Below, piece by piece: positions 8,903 through 16,797 of a stretch of DNA of 64,000 nucleotides (positions within the stretch are counted from its first letter, which is position 1; each line of letters begins with the position of its first letter). The stretch lies in assembly GCA_910586595.1 (NCBI GenBank), contig CAJUJB010000001.1, forward strand, positions 91,730 to 155,729. The letters run 5' to 3'. The position numbers were made by a program, and so were the translations under genes. The DNA comes from an uncultured Muribaculaceae bacterium. Its GTDB lineage: Bacteria > Bacteroidota > Bacteroidia > Bacteroidales > Muribaculaceae. The notes beneath the pieces are model-generated. The model did no database searches. It worked only from the letters and a program-made list of their open reading frames with translations, and was not told the DNA's origin.

Positions 8903-8912
8903 ATTAATTTTG
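8881..8912 (+). promoter_or_regulatory. Promoter of the large secreted protein gene
   Basis: -33 TTTG at 8881-8884, 20-nt spacer, -7 TAATTTTG at 8905-8912; the ATG is at 8963. The -33 element lies inside the terminator hairpin of the preceding gene. Confidence 0.7.
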
Positions 8913-8962
8913 CGTGGTTAAATCACCTAAAGCTCATAACCTTATCTACATTAACCTTAAGC

Positions 8963-11900
8963 ATGAAAAAATTACTTTGCTCTTCGATATGCGCTGCAGT
9001 GGCCCTGATGGGGCCGGCATACGCAGTCGGCGTACAACATCCGGCACAATTACAAGTTCCGGCCAAAGCCTCAGCACTAAAAAGCCCCACAGAAGGCGTA
9101 ATCACCCACGACTTCGTGCCTGAAACTGAGATGAAAAAAGATCTGATGCAGATGCTCGCCGACTTCGCCCAATATATGACCGACAATGTGCAGACCATCA
9201 GCGACGTCAACTCAGAAGGCGACGCCATGATCTCCTTCAAGGGCGAGAATACTCTCGGCAACAACGAGCAGGGCGTCCGTCATAATGCCGACATGTCGAT
9301 GATATGCGCATTTTTAGTAAAGTACGCCAAAGGGTCGGTGACTCTTCCGGCAGGCATTACCTGGGATAAAGTTGAAGACCTCGCCCGCAAATCGCTTGTA
9401 TACTCCTACTCCACTCATAAGGCCAACAAGCTTTACCCCTGCAAGAATAATACTTACTGGGGATCGACCTCGAAAAACGACAATCAGTGGGAGTCGTCGC
9501 TATGGGCAATGTCGGTAGCCTACTCAGCATTCTTCCAGTGGGATAAACTGAGCCAGACTCAGAAAGACCATATCCGCGCCATGCTCGTGGCCGAATGCCA
9601 GTACGAGCTCGAGCGCTCGATACCCACCGGTTTTGCCGGCGACACCAAAGCAGAGGAAAACGGTTGGGAAGCCGACATTCTTGCTGCCACACTCGGCCTG
9701 TTCCCCGACCACGAGTTAGCGCCGAAATGGTATGATCGCCTTCGCGAATTTGCCATCAACAGCTACTCACACCCCGACGATGCCGACAATAAGACCGTGA
9801 TCGATCCGGAATATGACAACACCACCGTAGCAGACCTCTATATCGGGCCTAACCTCTATGACGACTACACGCTGCAAAACCACAACCTCTTCCATACCAG
9901 CTATCAGAATGTGGTGATGCAGGAGCTTGGCGAGGCAGCCCTGGCCTTGAAGTTATTTCAGCTCGGTATCCATGGCGAAGAAAAATGGCACACCAATGCC
10001 CTGATGCATAATAATCAGGCTGTGATGGACGAAGTGCTCAACCACCTTGCACTTGCCGACGGCGAGCTGGCCATGCCAAACGGAAACGACTGGAGCCTCT
10101 TCCTTTTCGACCAGATAACCTCTTACTCAACCATGGCATGCTTCCTGAGCGACCCCAACGCCCTCTTCCTTGAGAATATGGCCTACAAATATATCAAAGC
10201 GCGCCAGACAACCACCGGCGACGGCTCATGGCTCCTCAGAGCCGACGTAGGCGGCCGCCGCATGGGCGTGGAAGGTCATCGCGTGATGATGAGCTGCCTC
10301 ATGCACGAGGTTTTGTCGACCGCAGATCTGACACCTTCCACATGGGCGGACTTCATGAGCAACTATGGCGCCACCAAAATCTTCCCCTGCCAGAACGTGA
10401 TCCGCTCATCGTCGCCATCCAGATTCACAACATTCTCCTGGAGCACCGGTTTGAAGAGCTACACAGGCTATATCGCCTCGCAGAATCCTGACAACAACAA
10501 GATCGTCGTACCCTACCGCGCCAACAACACCGGCAACTTCCTCGGATGGTATACCGTAACGGGCAAGAGCACTGACGCCAGCCCAGTGGTCAGCGGCATC
10601 TACAAGACCACCGACAACTCGTATGTGATGAACGGTGAGCTGAATGTCAACGGCGCCACGCTTAACAACCGGTTTGCGATCTACTCCACCTCAGGCAATG
10701 CCGTAATCTACATTGACCTCGTACGCGGAGCCGCCGATGCCACCATCAGCCGCGAAGCCGGAGGCATGATGGCCATCAGTGTCGACGAATTTACCAAAAC
10801 CGCCCGCACAATCTACAGTGCCGACAATGAAGGAGGAAAACAACTTGACGGATCAACTCTTGAAACTTTTGCCTCCGACTGGGCCAACATAGACAATGAA
10901 CTGGGATTTGTAGCCCTCGGAAACAAGGGAATGGCATTCGGCGAGCGCGCGAACAACAACTCCATCATGACAGCCAAGTTCATTCCGCACTACAGCGGAA
11001 CATCGCGCACGGTGAAATCCGGTGAGCTTGTCGATGCACGCGCAACCATCTACTATACTTCGGTAGATGCGGCAACTACAAAAAGCCTCCGCGACAAGAC
11101 CCTCATCCTATCCTCCGCTATGCCCGAGGGCTGGAACGGAGTCATAGCTCCCGACCCCGACGGAGTATATTATGCCCTTTTCTCCAACTTCTCAAGCATG
11201 GAGCCATTTGCAATGACTGAGGGGCTGACTCTTGACGAAGGCGCTCCGGTATTCTCTGTAACGACGACCATCGCCGACAACAAATCTACAGCGACCTTCA
11301 TCGAGCAGCTCAACAACTCCCACGCCGACGAGCTGCGCGTATTTGTAAAAGGTACAGAGCTTACAGCCGTACAGGAGAAAGATGATGCCAACACCATCTA
11401 CCTCCGCAACAATGCGTCGGCCGAAGCGACTCCTGAAGTCACCTTCCTTACCGCAGGTGGACGTGTGAGCAGCCAGGTAAAAATCGCGGCGGGCGCTACA
11501 ATGAAAATAAGTGTCGCCGACGGCAAGATCAGCTCGGAAGATGCAGAAATGCCCGTAGACGAAGAGAATACCCTCACCGCCGGCTATACCGACGTAACCT
11601 CTCTTCTTCTCACCAACGCCGGCTTTGAAGAAGACTCGACCTACGGCAAAGAAGGATCGGCAAAACTCGGCAGCACCACTTATGATCCCTGCTATATCAA
11701 TGAAGTGGCACCTATCGATGCCAATGTGCCTAACATTCTCCCCGTCATAGGTTGGACAAACGGCACCTCCATGCAGTCGTCGGACGGCAACCGCCCCTAC
11801 CGCCGCATGTATTCCATGCCCTACAGCACACTCATGCAGTGCGTAAGCGAAGCCGGTAATTATGCAGCCTCCTGCTCACCGCAGATCGGCGATCTGTCGG

Positions 11901-12427
11901 TAGGCAAACGTTGTCTCACCGTGCTCAACTCATGGGCAAAGGGAAATAACCGCATCACACAGACAAGCACACCCGGCGCTGGAGACTACCGCGTCCTCAT
12001 CGACGTAAAATATGAATGCCCCAACCAGACCTCCAACGAGGGAGATGTAGTAAACACTTCGGCCAACATCAACACCTCGCTCACCGGTGTAAGCTATGGC
12101 TCGACCGAAGATTTCCGTTATCCTTCAGCAGCCTCAGCCTGGGAAACACTCGTATTCGACCTTACACTCGACGGCGCCACACCTCTCACCATCAGCCTTG
12201 GCTACGGCTCATCGGCAGAAGCCGGCGCAGCCAATCAGACATTGCTGTATATCGACAATGTGCGCATACTCCGCAAAGGCGATGCCGGAGCGGTACTCCC
12301 CACTATGTCTGGAGCAGAGACTCCCGCTGATATTTATACCTTATCCGGCATACATGCAGGCACCGACGCCTCAGTTCTTGCCCCCGGCATCTATGTGCAG
12401 GGTGGAAAGAAAATAGTCGTGCGCTGA
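8963..12427 (+). CDS. Large secreted protein, helical N-terminal region, beta modules, T9SS-like tail
   Basis: 1154 residues. Signal peptide MKKLLCSSICAAVALMGPAYA. Residues about 60-480 are helix-rich with Trp/Tyr/His clusters (RHNADMSMICAFL, NQWESSLWAMS, ENGWEADILAA, LQNHNLFHTSYQNV, GRRMGVEGHRV). That layout recalls the alpha/alpha-toroid of polysaccharide lyases or glycoside hydrolases (inference; family not recognised). A beta-rich middle (about 500-870) and a carbohydrate-binding-like jelly-roll (about 880-1115, LLLTNAGFEEDS...LLYIDNVRIL) follow. The end is T9SS-like: ADIYTLSGIHAGT...APGIYVQGGKKIVVR. Start: the frame is open to 8867, but the ATG at 8963 begins the signal peptide downstream of the promoter. 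It could be an enzyme on host or plant glycans; no substrate can be named. Confidence 0.75.
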   Translation: MKKLLCSSICAAVALMGPAYAVGVQHPAQLQVPAKASALKSPTEGVITHDFVPETEMKKDLMQMLADFAQYMTDNVQTISDVNSEGDAMISFKGENTLGNNEQGVRHNADMSMICAFLVKYAKGSVTLPAGITWDKVEDLARKSLVYSYSTHKANKLYPCKNNTYWGSTSKNDNQWESSLWAMSVAYSAFFQWDKLSQTQKDHIRAMLVAECQYELERSIPTGFAGDTKAEENGWEADILAATLGLFPDHELAPKWYDRLREFAINSYSHPDDADNKTVIDPEYDNTTVADLYIGPNLYDDYTLQNHNLFHTSYQNVVMQELGEAALALKLFQLGIHGEEKWHTNALMHNNQAVMDEVLNHLALADGELAMPNGNDWSLFLFDQITSYSTMACFLSDPNALFLENMAYKYIKARQTTTGDGSWLLRADVGGRRMGVEGHRVMMSCLMHEVLSTADLTPSTWADFMSNYGATKIFPCQNVIRSSSPSRFTTFSWSTGLKSYTGYIASQNPDNNKIVVPYRANNTGNFLGWYTVTGKSTDASPVVSGIYKTTDNSYVMNGELNVNGATLNNRFAIYSTSGNAVIYIDLVRGAADATISREAGGMMAISVDEFTKTARTIYSADNEGGKQLDGSTLETFASDWANIDNELGFVALGNKGMAFGERANNNSIMTAKFIPHYSGTSRTVKSGELVDARATIYYTSVDAATTKSLRDKTLILSSAMPEGWNGVIAPDPDGVYYALFSNFSSMEPFAMTEGLTLDEGAPVFSVTTTIADNKSTATFIEQLNNSHADELRVFVKGTELTAVQEKDDANTIYLRNNASAEATPEVTFLTAGGRVSSQVKIAAGATMKISVADGKISSEDAEMPVDEENTLTAGYTDVTSLLLTNAGFEEDSTYGKEGSAKLGSTTYDPCYINEVAPIDANVPNILPVIGWTNGTSMQSSDGNRPYRRMYSMPYSTLMQCVSEAGNYAASCSPQIGDLSVGKRCLTVLNSWAKGNNRITQTSTPGAGDYRVLIDVKYECPNQTSNEGDVVNTSANINTSLTGVSYGSTEDFRYPSAASAWETLVFDLTLDGATPLTISLGYGSSAEAGAANQTLLYIDNVRILRKGDAGAVLPTMSGAETPADIYTLSGIHAGTDASVLAPGIYVQGGKKIVVR

Positions 12428-12459
12428 CCATCCAGCCCCAATCGCTGACATAACGAAAC

Positions 12460-12493
12460 TCGCCCCCTCCTGGCCGAAGCCTGGAGGGGGCGA
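12460..12493. terminator. Hairpin between convergent genes
   Basis: An 11-bp perfect stem TCGCCCCCTCC (12460-12470) / GGAGGGGGCGA (12483-12493) lies between the convergent genes ending at 12427 and 12520. It has no clear U-tract on either strand, but position and stability suggest a shared transcription end. Confidence 0.6.
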
Positions 12494-12519
12494 CTCATCG
12501 AGGAGAGGGAGAAAGAGAT

Positions 12520-12996
12520 TCAATCTTCGCTGAATACCTCGCGATGAAATTTAGGCTCGACAACTTCGGCTGCCGCACGAGAGGCGTAATCGCCCTCTGT
12601 AGAGATGAATACCCAGTCAATATCGTCGAGACGACGCAGATCGCTCACGAAGAAAGCTTCGGAGTCGGGCGAGCCCACCACGATCACACGTGCCACACCG
12701 GCCTCGCGTGCTGCATGCACGGTGTCGACAAAGTACTTGAGGGTAAGTTCGTTGGTATATGCGTCATGAAGATCGTCGTTATAGGTAAGCACAGCGTCAT
12801 GATAGCCTTCAAGAGCTTCGACTACGCGCTGGTGCTGCTCCACGGGAAGGTGAGTAACCGTAAGACGGGTATCTTCAATCATCACCTTTTCGGGGAAATC
12901 AACCATAGCGTTTACCGCCAGACCCTGCGCAAGCAAAGATCCTAAAACGTCGCCGAAAACATGGTTGGTTGTGCCGAGTAATGCAATTTCTTTCAT
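12520..12996 (-). CDS. Small NAD(P)-binding Rossmann-fold protein
   Basis: 158 residues. It opens with beta-alpha-beta strand MKEIALLGTTNHVFGDVLGSL, an atypical-SDR-like dinucleotide-binding region with G-T-T-N in place of the canonical GxxGxxG, then a second strand VNAMVDFPEKV and a third block RVIVVGSPDSEAFF. The family resembles NAD(P)H-binding or NmrA-like proteins; no catalytic Tyr-x-x-x-Lys is evident, so enzymatic activity is doubtful. Start: an open frame extends to 13086 with weak upstream codons, but the ATG at 12996 begins the conserved fold. It is divergent from the antiporter gene at 13130, with 133 nt between. Confidence 0.7.
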   Translation of the reverse strand: MKEIALLGTTNHVFGDVLGSLLAQGLAVNAMVDFPEKVMIEDTRLTVTHLPVEQHQRVVEALEGYHDAVLTYNDDLHDAYTNELTLKYFVDTVHAAREAGVARVIVVGSPDSEAFFVSDLRRLDDIDWVFISTEGDYASRAAAEVVEPKFHREVFSED

Positions 12997-13096
12997 AGTT
13001 GAAGTAGTATTTTTTGTTCTGATATAGAAACAAGCGCAGAGCCCCGTATGTTCACTTAAATCCGGCATTCCGGCCCACGATTTCATTTTTTATGCG

Positions 13097-13104
13097 TAAT
13101 TTTG
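13097..13104 (+). promoter_or_regulatory. -7 promoter box of the antiporter gene
   Basis: TAATTTTG matches TAnnTTTG, 25 nt before the ATG at 13130. No convincing TTG is seen at the expected -33 position. Confidence 0.55.
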
Positions 13105-13129
13105 CAGCCAGAATCACGCTATAGCACAT

Positions 13130-14428
13130 ATGTCAAAAGTTAGTCTGGGCCGCGGTTTGCTCGGCCTATCGCCGGTCATAGTTTTTCTTCTTCTCTACGT
13201 AGCCGTCTCCTTAGCCGTCGGAGATTTCTACGCCATGCCATTCTCGGTAGCCTTGCTGGTTGCCTCCGCATGGGCCGTTGCTGTAAGCAAAGGGCCTTTG
13301 GCTGCCAGGCTCGACACATTCTCGCGTGCCGCCGGCCACTCCAACATCATCTATATGATCTGGATTTTCATACTTGCCGGCGCCTTCGCATCGTTGGCCA
13401 AGGAGATCGGTGCGGTCAACGCAACTGTAGACCTCGCACTACGGCTTTTACCCGCAAGTCTTGTCGTACCTGGCATGTTTGTGGCGGCCTGCTTCATCTC
13501 GCTTGCCGTCGGCACCTCAGTAGGCACAGTGGTGGCACTCGCGCCTCTGGCCTCCGAAATAGCTGATTCCACCGGATTGAGCACGGCCTTCATGATTGCC
13601 GTAGTCCTCGGAGGCGCGTTCTTCGGCGACAATCTGTCGTTCATATCCGATACAACTATAGCCGCCACCCGCTCGCAGGGTTGCGACATGTCGGATAAAT
13701 TCAAGGCAAATGTGAAGATTGCCCTGCCGGCGGCAGCCGTCACGCTGCTTATCTATCTTGTCCAGGCCCGCTCAGTGGTTGCAACCGGATTGAGCACGGA
13801 GTCGGCCGCATGGTGGCTCGTATTGCCATATCTTATTGTCATCGGCACGGCCATTGCCCGACTGAATGTCACCGTGGTGCTGACACTCGGCATCATTTCA
13901 GCCATGTGCATAGGGCTTTGGCAAGGGCACACCGCTCTTGAGCTATGCGGCTTCATGGGGGCGGGCATAGCCTCGATGGGCGACCTCATAGTGATTACCC
14001 TTATGTCGGCAGGGATGCTTGGACTCGTCAAAGCGTGCGGAGGCATAGAGTGGTTGCTTCAGACACTCACAGCCCGTCTGCGCGGCAAGCGTGGAGCCCA
14101 GGCCTGCATCGCCACGCTTGTCGGACTGGTCAATCTCTGCACAGCCAACAATACGGTTGCCATCATCACAGTAGGCTCGCTCACACGCGAGATTGCGAGC
14201 CGCTTCGGCATTGCCCCACGGAAAAGCGCATCGCTCCTCGACACGTGCTCATGTATAGTGCAGTGCCTCATTCCTTATGGAGCACAGACATTGCTGGCAA
14301 CCTCCTTGGCAGGAGTATCGCCAGCTGCTCCGTTCACATATCTCTATTATCCGTGGGCGTTGGCTGTGGCCGTAGGCGTGTCGGTGCTTATTCCTGCAAA
14401 AGCAGGTTCAGCAGGCCGTCGACACTGA
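13130..14428 (+). CDS. NhaC-family Na+/H+ antiporter
   Basis: 432 residues, about 11-12 hydrophobic segments, typical of the NhaC family. Blocks that support this include IYMIWIFILAGAFASLAKE, SLAVGTSVGTVVALAPLA, GGAFFGDNLSFISDTTIAATR (the conserved GDNLSPISDTT-like motif) and the C-terminal LLDTCSCIVQCLIPYGAQ. Predicted inner-membrane exchange of protons with Na+ or an organic solute; substrate not resolvable from sequence. Its last 41 nt overlap the 3' end of the convergent HAD gene (14388-15035), leaving no room for a separate terminator. Confidence 0.85.
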   Translation: MSKVSLGRGLLGLSPVIVFLLLYVAVSLAVGDFYAMPFSVALLVASAWAVAVSKGPLAARLDTFSRAAGHSNIIYMIWIFILAGAFASLAKEIGAVNATVDLALRLLPASLVVPGMFVAACFISLAVGTSVGTVVALAPLASEIADSTGLSTAFMIAVVLGGAFFGDNLSFISDTTIAATRSQGCDMSDKFKANVKIALPAAAVTLLIYLVQARSVVATGLSTESAAWWLVLPYLIVIGTAIARLNVTVVLTLGIISAMCIGLWQGHTALELCGFMGAGIASMGDLIVITLMSAGMLGLVKACGGIEWLLQTLTARLRGKRGAQACIATLVGLVNLCTANNTVAIITVGSLTREIASRFGIAPRKSASLLDTCSCIVQCLIPYGAQTLLATSLAGVSPAAPFTYLYYPWALAVAVGVSVLIPAKAGSAGRRH

Positions 14429-15035
14429 GGCCCACGAAAGAGTCTAACACAACATCCGCCTTGTCGGTAAGCGTATGGCGTGGATTGGTGGTAGCCAGAG
14501 CCACAACCTTTCCGCCAGCGGCCCGACCTGCCTGAAGGCCTGCGTATGAGTCTTCGAAGACAATGGCATTCTCAGACGGCACACCCAGACGGGCTGCGGC
14601 CTTCATATAACCTTCGGGGTGGGGCTTGGAGTGAGTCACATCGGCATCAGTAAGCACCTCTGCGAAATAAGAACGGAAGCCGGGATGAGCGGCAAACAGC
14701 TTCTCCATTTTCTTAGTGCCGCTGCTGGTGACTATAGCCGCCGGAATGGAATGCGCGCGCAGATCTTCGAGGAATTCGAGTACTCCGTCAAAAATAATAT
14801 ACTGCATCGCGTCTTCATACGCGTAAAGCTGCCGGCATACGTCGGCCTGCACATCGGGGTCGGGAAAATATGTATTGAGTATACCCGGCAGGGTGGTTCC
14901 CTTTATTTTAAGCGCGAAATTTTCGATTCCGGTAGGATGGGTACTCTCGATATCCGACCAGATCTGTGTGTAGATTGTTTCGGTGTCAACAAGTACACCG
15001 TCAAGATCAAAGAGTGCTGCGGTAGAGGTTTTCAT
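14388..15035 (-). CDS. HAD-superfamily phosphatase / beta-phosphoglucomutase-like
   Basis: 215 residues, HAD subfamily I. Motif I FDLDGVLVDTE (nucleophile Asp and acid/base Asp), motif II VTSSG, motif III Lys in HSKPHPEGYMKA, motif IV VFEDSYAGLQA. A helical cap lies between I and II. It acts on a phosphorylated sugar or metabolite that cannot be named. Start: ATG at 15035, two nucleotides after the stop of the IMPACT gene; a TTG two codons upstream lies inside that stop and is less likely. It is last in a minus-strand run from yitT. It overlaps nhaC antisense by 41 nt. Confidence 0.88.
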   Translation of the reverse strand: MKTSTAALFDLDGVLVDTETIYTQIWSDIESTHPTGIENFALKIKGTTLPGILNTYFPDPDVQADVCRQLYAYEDAMQYIIFDGVLEFLEDLRAHSIPAAIVTSSGTKKMEKLFAAHPGFRSYFAEVLTDADVTHSKPHPEGYMKAAARLGVPSENAIVFEDSYAGLQAGRAAGGKVVALATTNPRHTLTDKADVVLDSFVGLSVDGLLNLLLQE

Positions 15036-15037
15036 TG

Positions 15038-15634
15038 TCAATCAGAAGTTAGCGATACACCATCGATGTCTGCCAACCGCGATCGCAGTGCATCGGCATG
15101 GTCGAGACGTATACGCAGGGTCATAGAACAGGAATTATCGAAATGTTGCTCGACCACCGCGGCTTCGCCGCTCTTGGTAAGCTTCATCACGTCGTTCATG
15201 GCCAGATAAGGAAAGGTGAATGAAATGTCGGCCATATCGTGCCGCTCTTCAATAACAGAAGCTTCAATAGCCAGCCTGGCCGCCTCACGGTAAGCCGCGA
15301 TAAGGCCCGAAGTGCCGAGTTTGATGCCTCCGAAATAGCGCACCACCACAATCACTATGTCGGTGAGCCCGAAAGAATTTATCTGCCCGAGTATGGGCTT
15401 GCCTGCAGTGCCCGACGGCTCGCCGTTGTCACTGCTCAGGAAATCGACGCGCGCCGATCCGAGCATATATGCCCAGCATACATGGCGCGCGTCGTAATAT
15501 TGCTTCTGGTAACCTGCCACTACAGCCTTAGCCTCTGCCGACGACTTTACCGGATGAGCAAATGCAAGAAATTTACTCATCTTCTCCTTGAATATGGCTT
15601 CGGCGGGGGCAGCTATAGTATGGTAGGTATCCAT
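15038..15634 (-). CDS. IMPACT / YigZ family protein
   Basis: 198 residues. N-terminal UPF0029/Impact domain with the signature block DNGEPSGTAGKPIL, then VVVRYFGGIKLGTSGLIAAYR, and a C-terminal DUF1949-type domain with the FPYLAMNDVMK segment. The eukaryotic homologue regulates Gcn2; the bacterial role is unsettled. Start: the frame is open to 15697 within cydB, but the ATG at 15634, 10 nt after the cydB stop, gives MDTYHTIAAPAEAIFKEKMS, which matches the family. Co-transcribed with cydAB and the HAD gene by spacing. Confidence 0.88.
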   Translation of the reverse strand: MDTYHTIAAPAEAIFKEKMSKFLAFAHPVKSSAEAKAVVAGYQKQYYDARHVCWAYMLGSARVDFLSSDNGEPSGTAGKPILGQINSFGLTDIVIVVVRYFGGIKLGTSGLIAAYREAARLAIEASVIEERHDMADISFTFPYLAMNDVMKLTKSGEAAVVEQHFDNSCSMTLRIRLDHADALRSRLADIDGVSLTSD

Positions 15635-15644
15635 GCTTGGTATA

Positions 15645-16787
15645 TCAATACTGATGCGACTCAGATTTGAGTTCTTCGTCGGTAAGAGGTTTGGCATTCA
15701 TCTTGCTCCATACATACCATATGTATGCGAGTACGAAGGGCACAAGGACAGACACCCAGCTCATGGTCTTGAGGGTAAACTCAGACGAAGAACTGTTTGC
15801 GAGTGTGAGCGACGACTGCGGATCGAGCGTTGACGGCAGATAGGCGGTATTGGCATATCCGGCCAGACAGAAGAGCACAACCACAACAGCAGCCACACCA
15901 AAGCCGGCATACCAGATGCCAGCGCGCCAACGAGCGTCGAAGGCCGCGCGGAAAATACCATAGAGGGCCGCAACCACACCGATTAAGAGCACTACAGCGA
16001 GCCACCACATGCCGAGAAGGTTGTGAAGGTAGAGATAGGGCTCTGCGACAAACGTGCCGTCAGGCATCTGGCGAAGACCTGTGGCCGTGAGCAGCACGAC
16101 AAGGAAGGCTACAAAAAGGACGGCAAAAACGAGGCCATTGATCAGGGCTTTGCGGCGCATACGGCTTGTGAATGCTTCATCGCCACCGATATTGTTGATA
16201 AAATACAGAGATGCCATGGTGCGGGCGAGGAAGAATACGGCGAAGCCAAGAAGGAGATTCTTCCAGCAGGCGATTGCCTCAAGACCATGCGAGGGTGCCC
16301 ACTGTGAGATGACCGGAGCAGCCACATCGAGTATATTGGTTTTGGTAACGCTGAATGCCCCACCGAAGAAGAGCATGGCAACAGCAACGCCAAGCAGGAC
16401 ACAACCTACGAGCCCGTTGAACATAAGGAAGGTGTCGTAGACACGGGTGCCGTAGATATTGCCACGCTTGCGGCGGAACTCGTAGCTCACAGCCTGGAGC
16501 ACGAAACTGAGCAGAATCAGCATCCAGAGCCAGTAGGCTCCGCCGAAACTGGTGCTGTAGAAGAGGGGGAATGATGCGAAGAATGCACCACCGAACACCA
16601 CAAGAGTGGTGAATGTAAATTCCCATTTGCGGCCAAGAGAATTCACCATAAGCTGACGCTCAGCCTCTGTGGCCTTGCAGTAGAGCATCGACTGACCACC
16701 CTGCACGAACAGCAGGAAGACGAGAGCCGCTCCGAGAACGGCGATAAGCAGCCACCAATAGGCCTGCAGTAATGCGATTGTTTCCAT
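15645..16787 (-). CDS. cydB: Cytochrome bd oxidase subunit II CydB
   Basis: 380 residues, about 8-9 transmembrane segments. It begins LLQAYWWLLIAVLGAALVF, followed by the family's FVQGGQSML loop and WEFTFTTLVVFGGAFFASFP. Forms the bd quinol oxidase with CydA: quinol oxidation coupled to oxygen reduction with high O2 affinity, at the inner membrane. It begins 10 nt after the cydA stop. The C-terminus is cytoplasmic and charged (MNAKPLTDEELKSESHQY). Presence of bd oxidase fits an obligate anaerobe that tolerates or uses nanomolar oxygen (general knowledge of Bacteroides). Confidence 0.93.
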   Translation of the reverse strand: METIALLQAYWWLLIAVLGAALVFLLFVQGGQSMLYCKATEAERQLMVNSLGRKWEFTFTTLVVFGGAFFASFPLFYSTSFGGAYWLWMLILLSFVLQAVSYEFRRKRGNIYGTRVYDTFLMFNGLVGCVLLGVAVAMLFFGGAFSVTKTNILDVAAPVISQWAPSHGLEAIACWKNLLLGFAVFFLARTMASLYFINNIGGDEAFTSRMRRKALINGLVFAVLFVAFLVVLLTATGLRQMPDGTFVAEPYLYLHNLLGMWWLAVVLLIGVVAALYGIFRAAFDARWRAGIWYAGFGVAAVVVVLFCLAGYANTAYLPSTLDPQSSLTLANSSSSEFTLKTMSWVSVLVPFVLAYIWYVWSKMNAKPLTDEELKSESHQY

Positions 16788-16797
16788 ATCCGTGCGA

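Noticed and set aside
8867..8962. N-terminal extension of the large secreted protein
   Set aside because: It would cross the terminator and promoter and would bury the signal peptide 32 residues inside.
15038..15697. IMPACT-family protein starting at 15697
   Set aside because: This would overlap cydB by 53 nt; the ATG at 15634 fits the family start and gives normal operon spacing.
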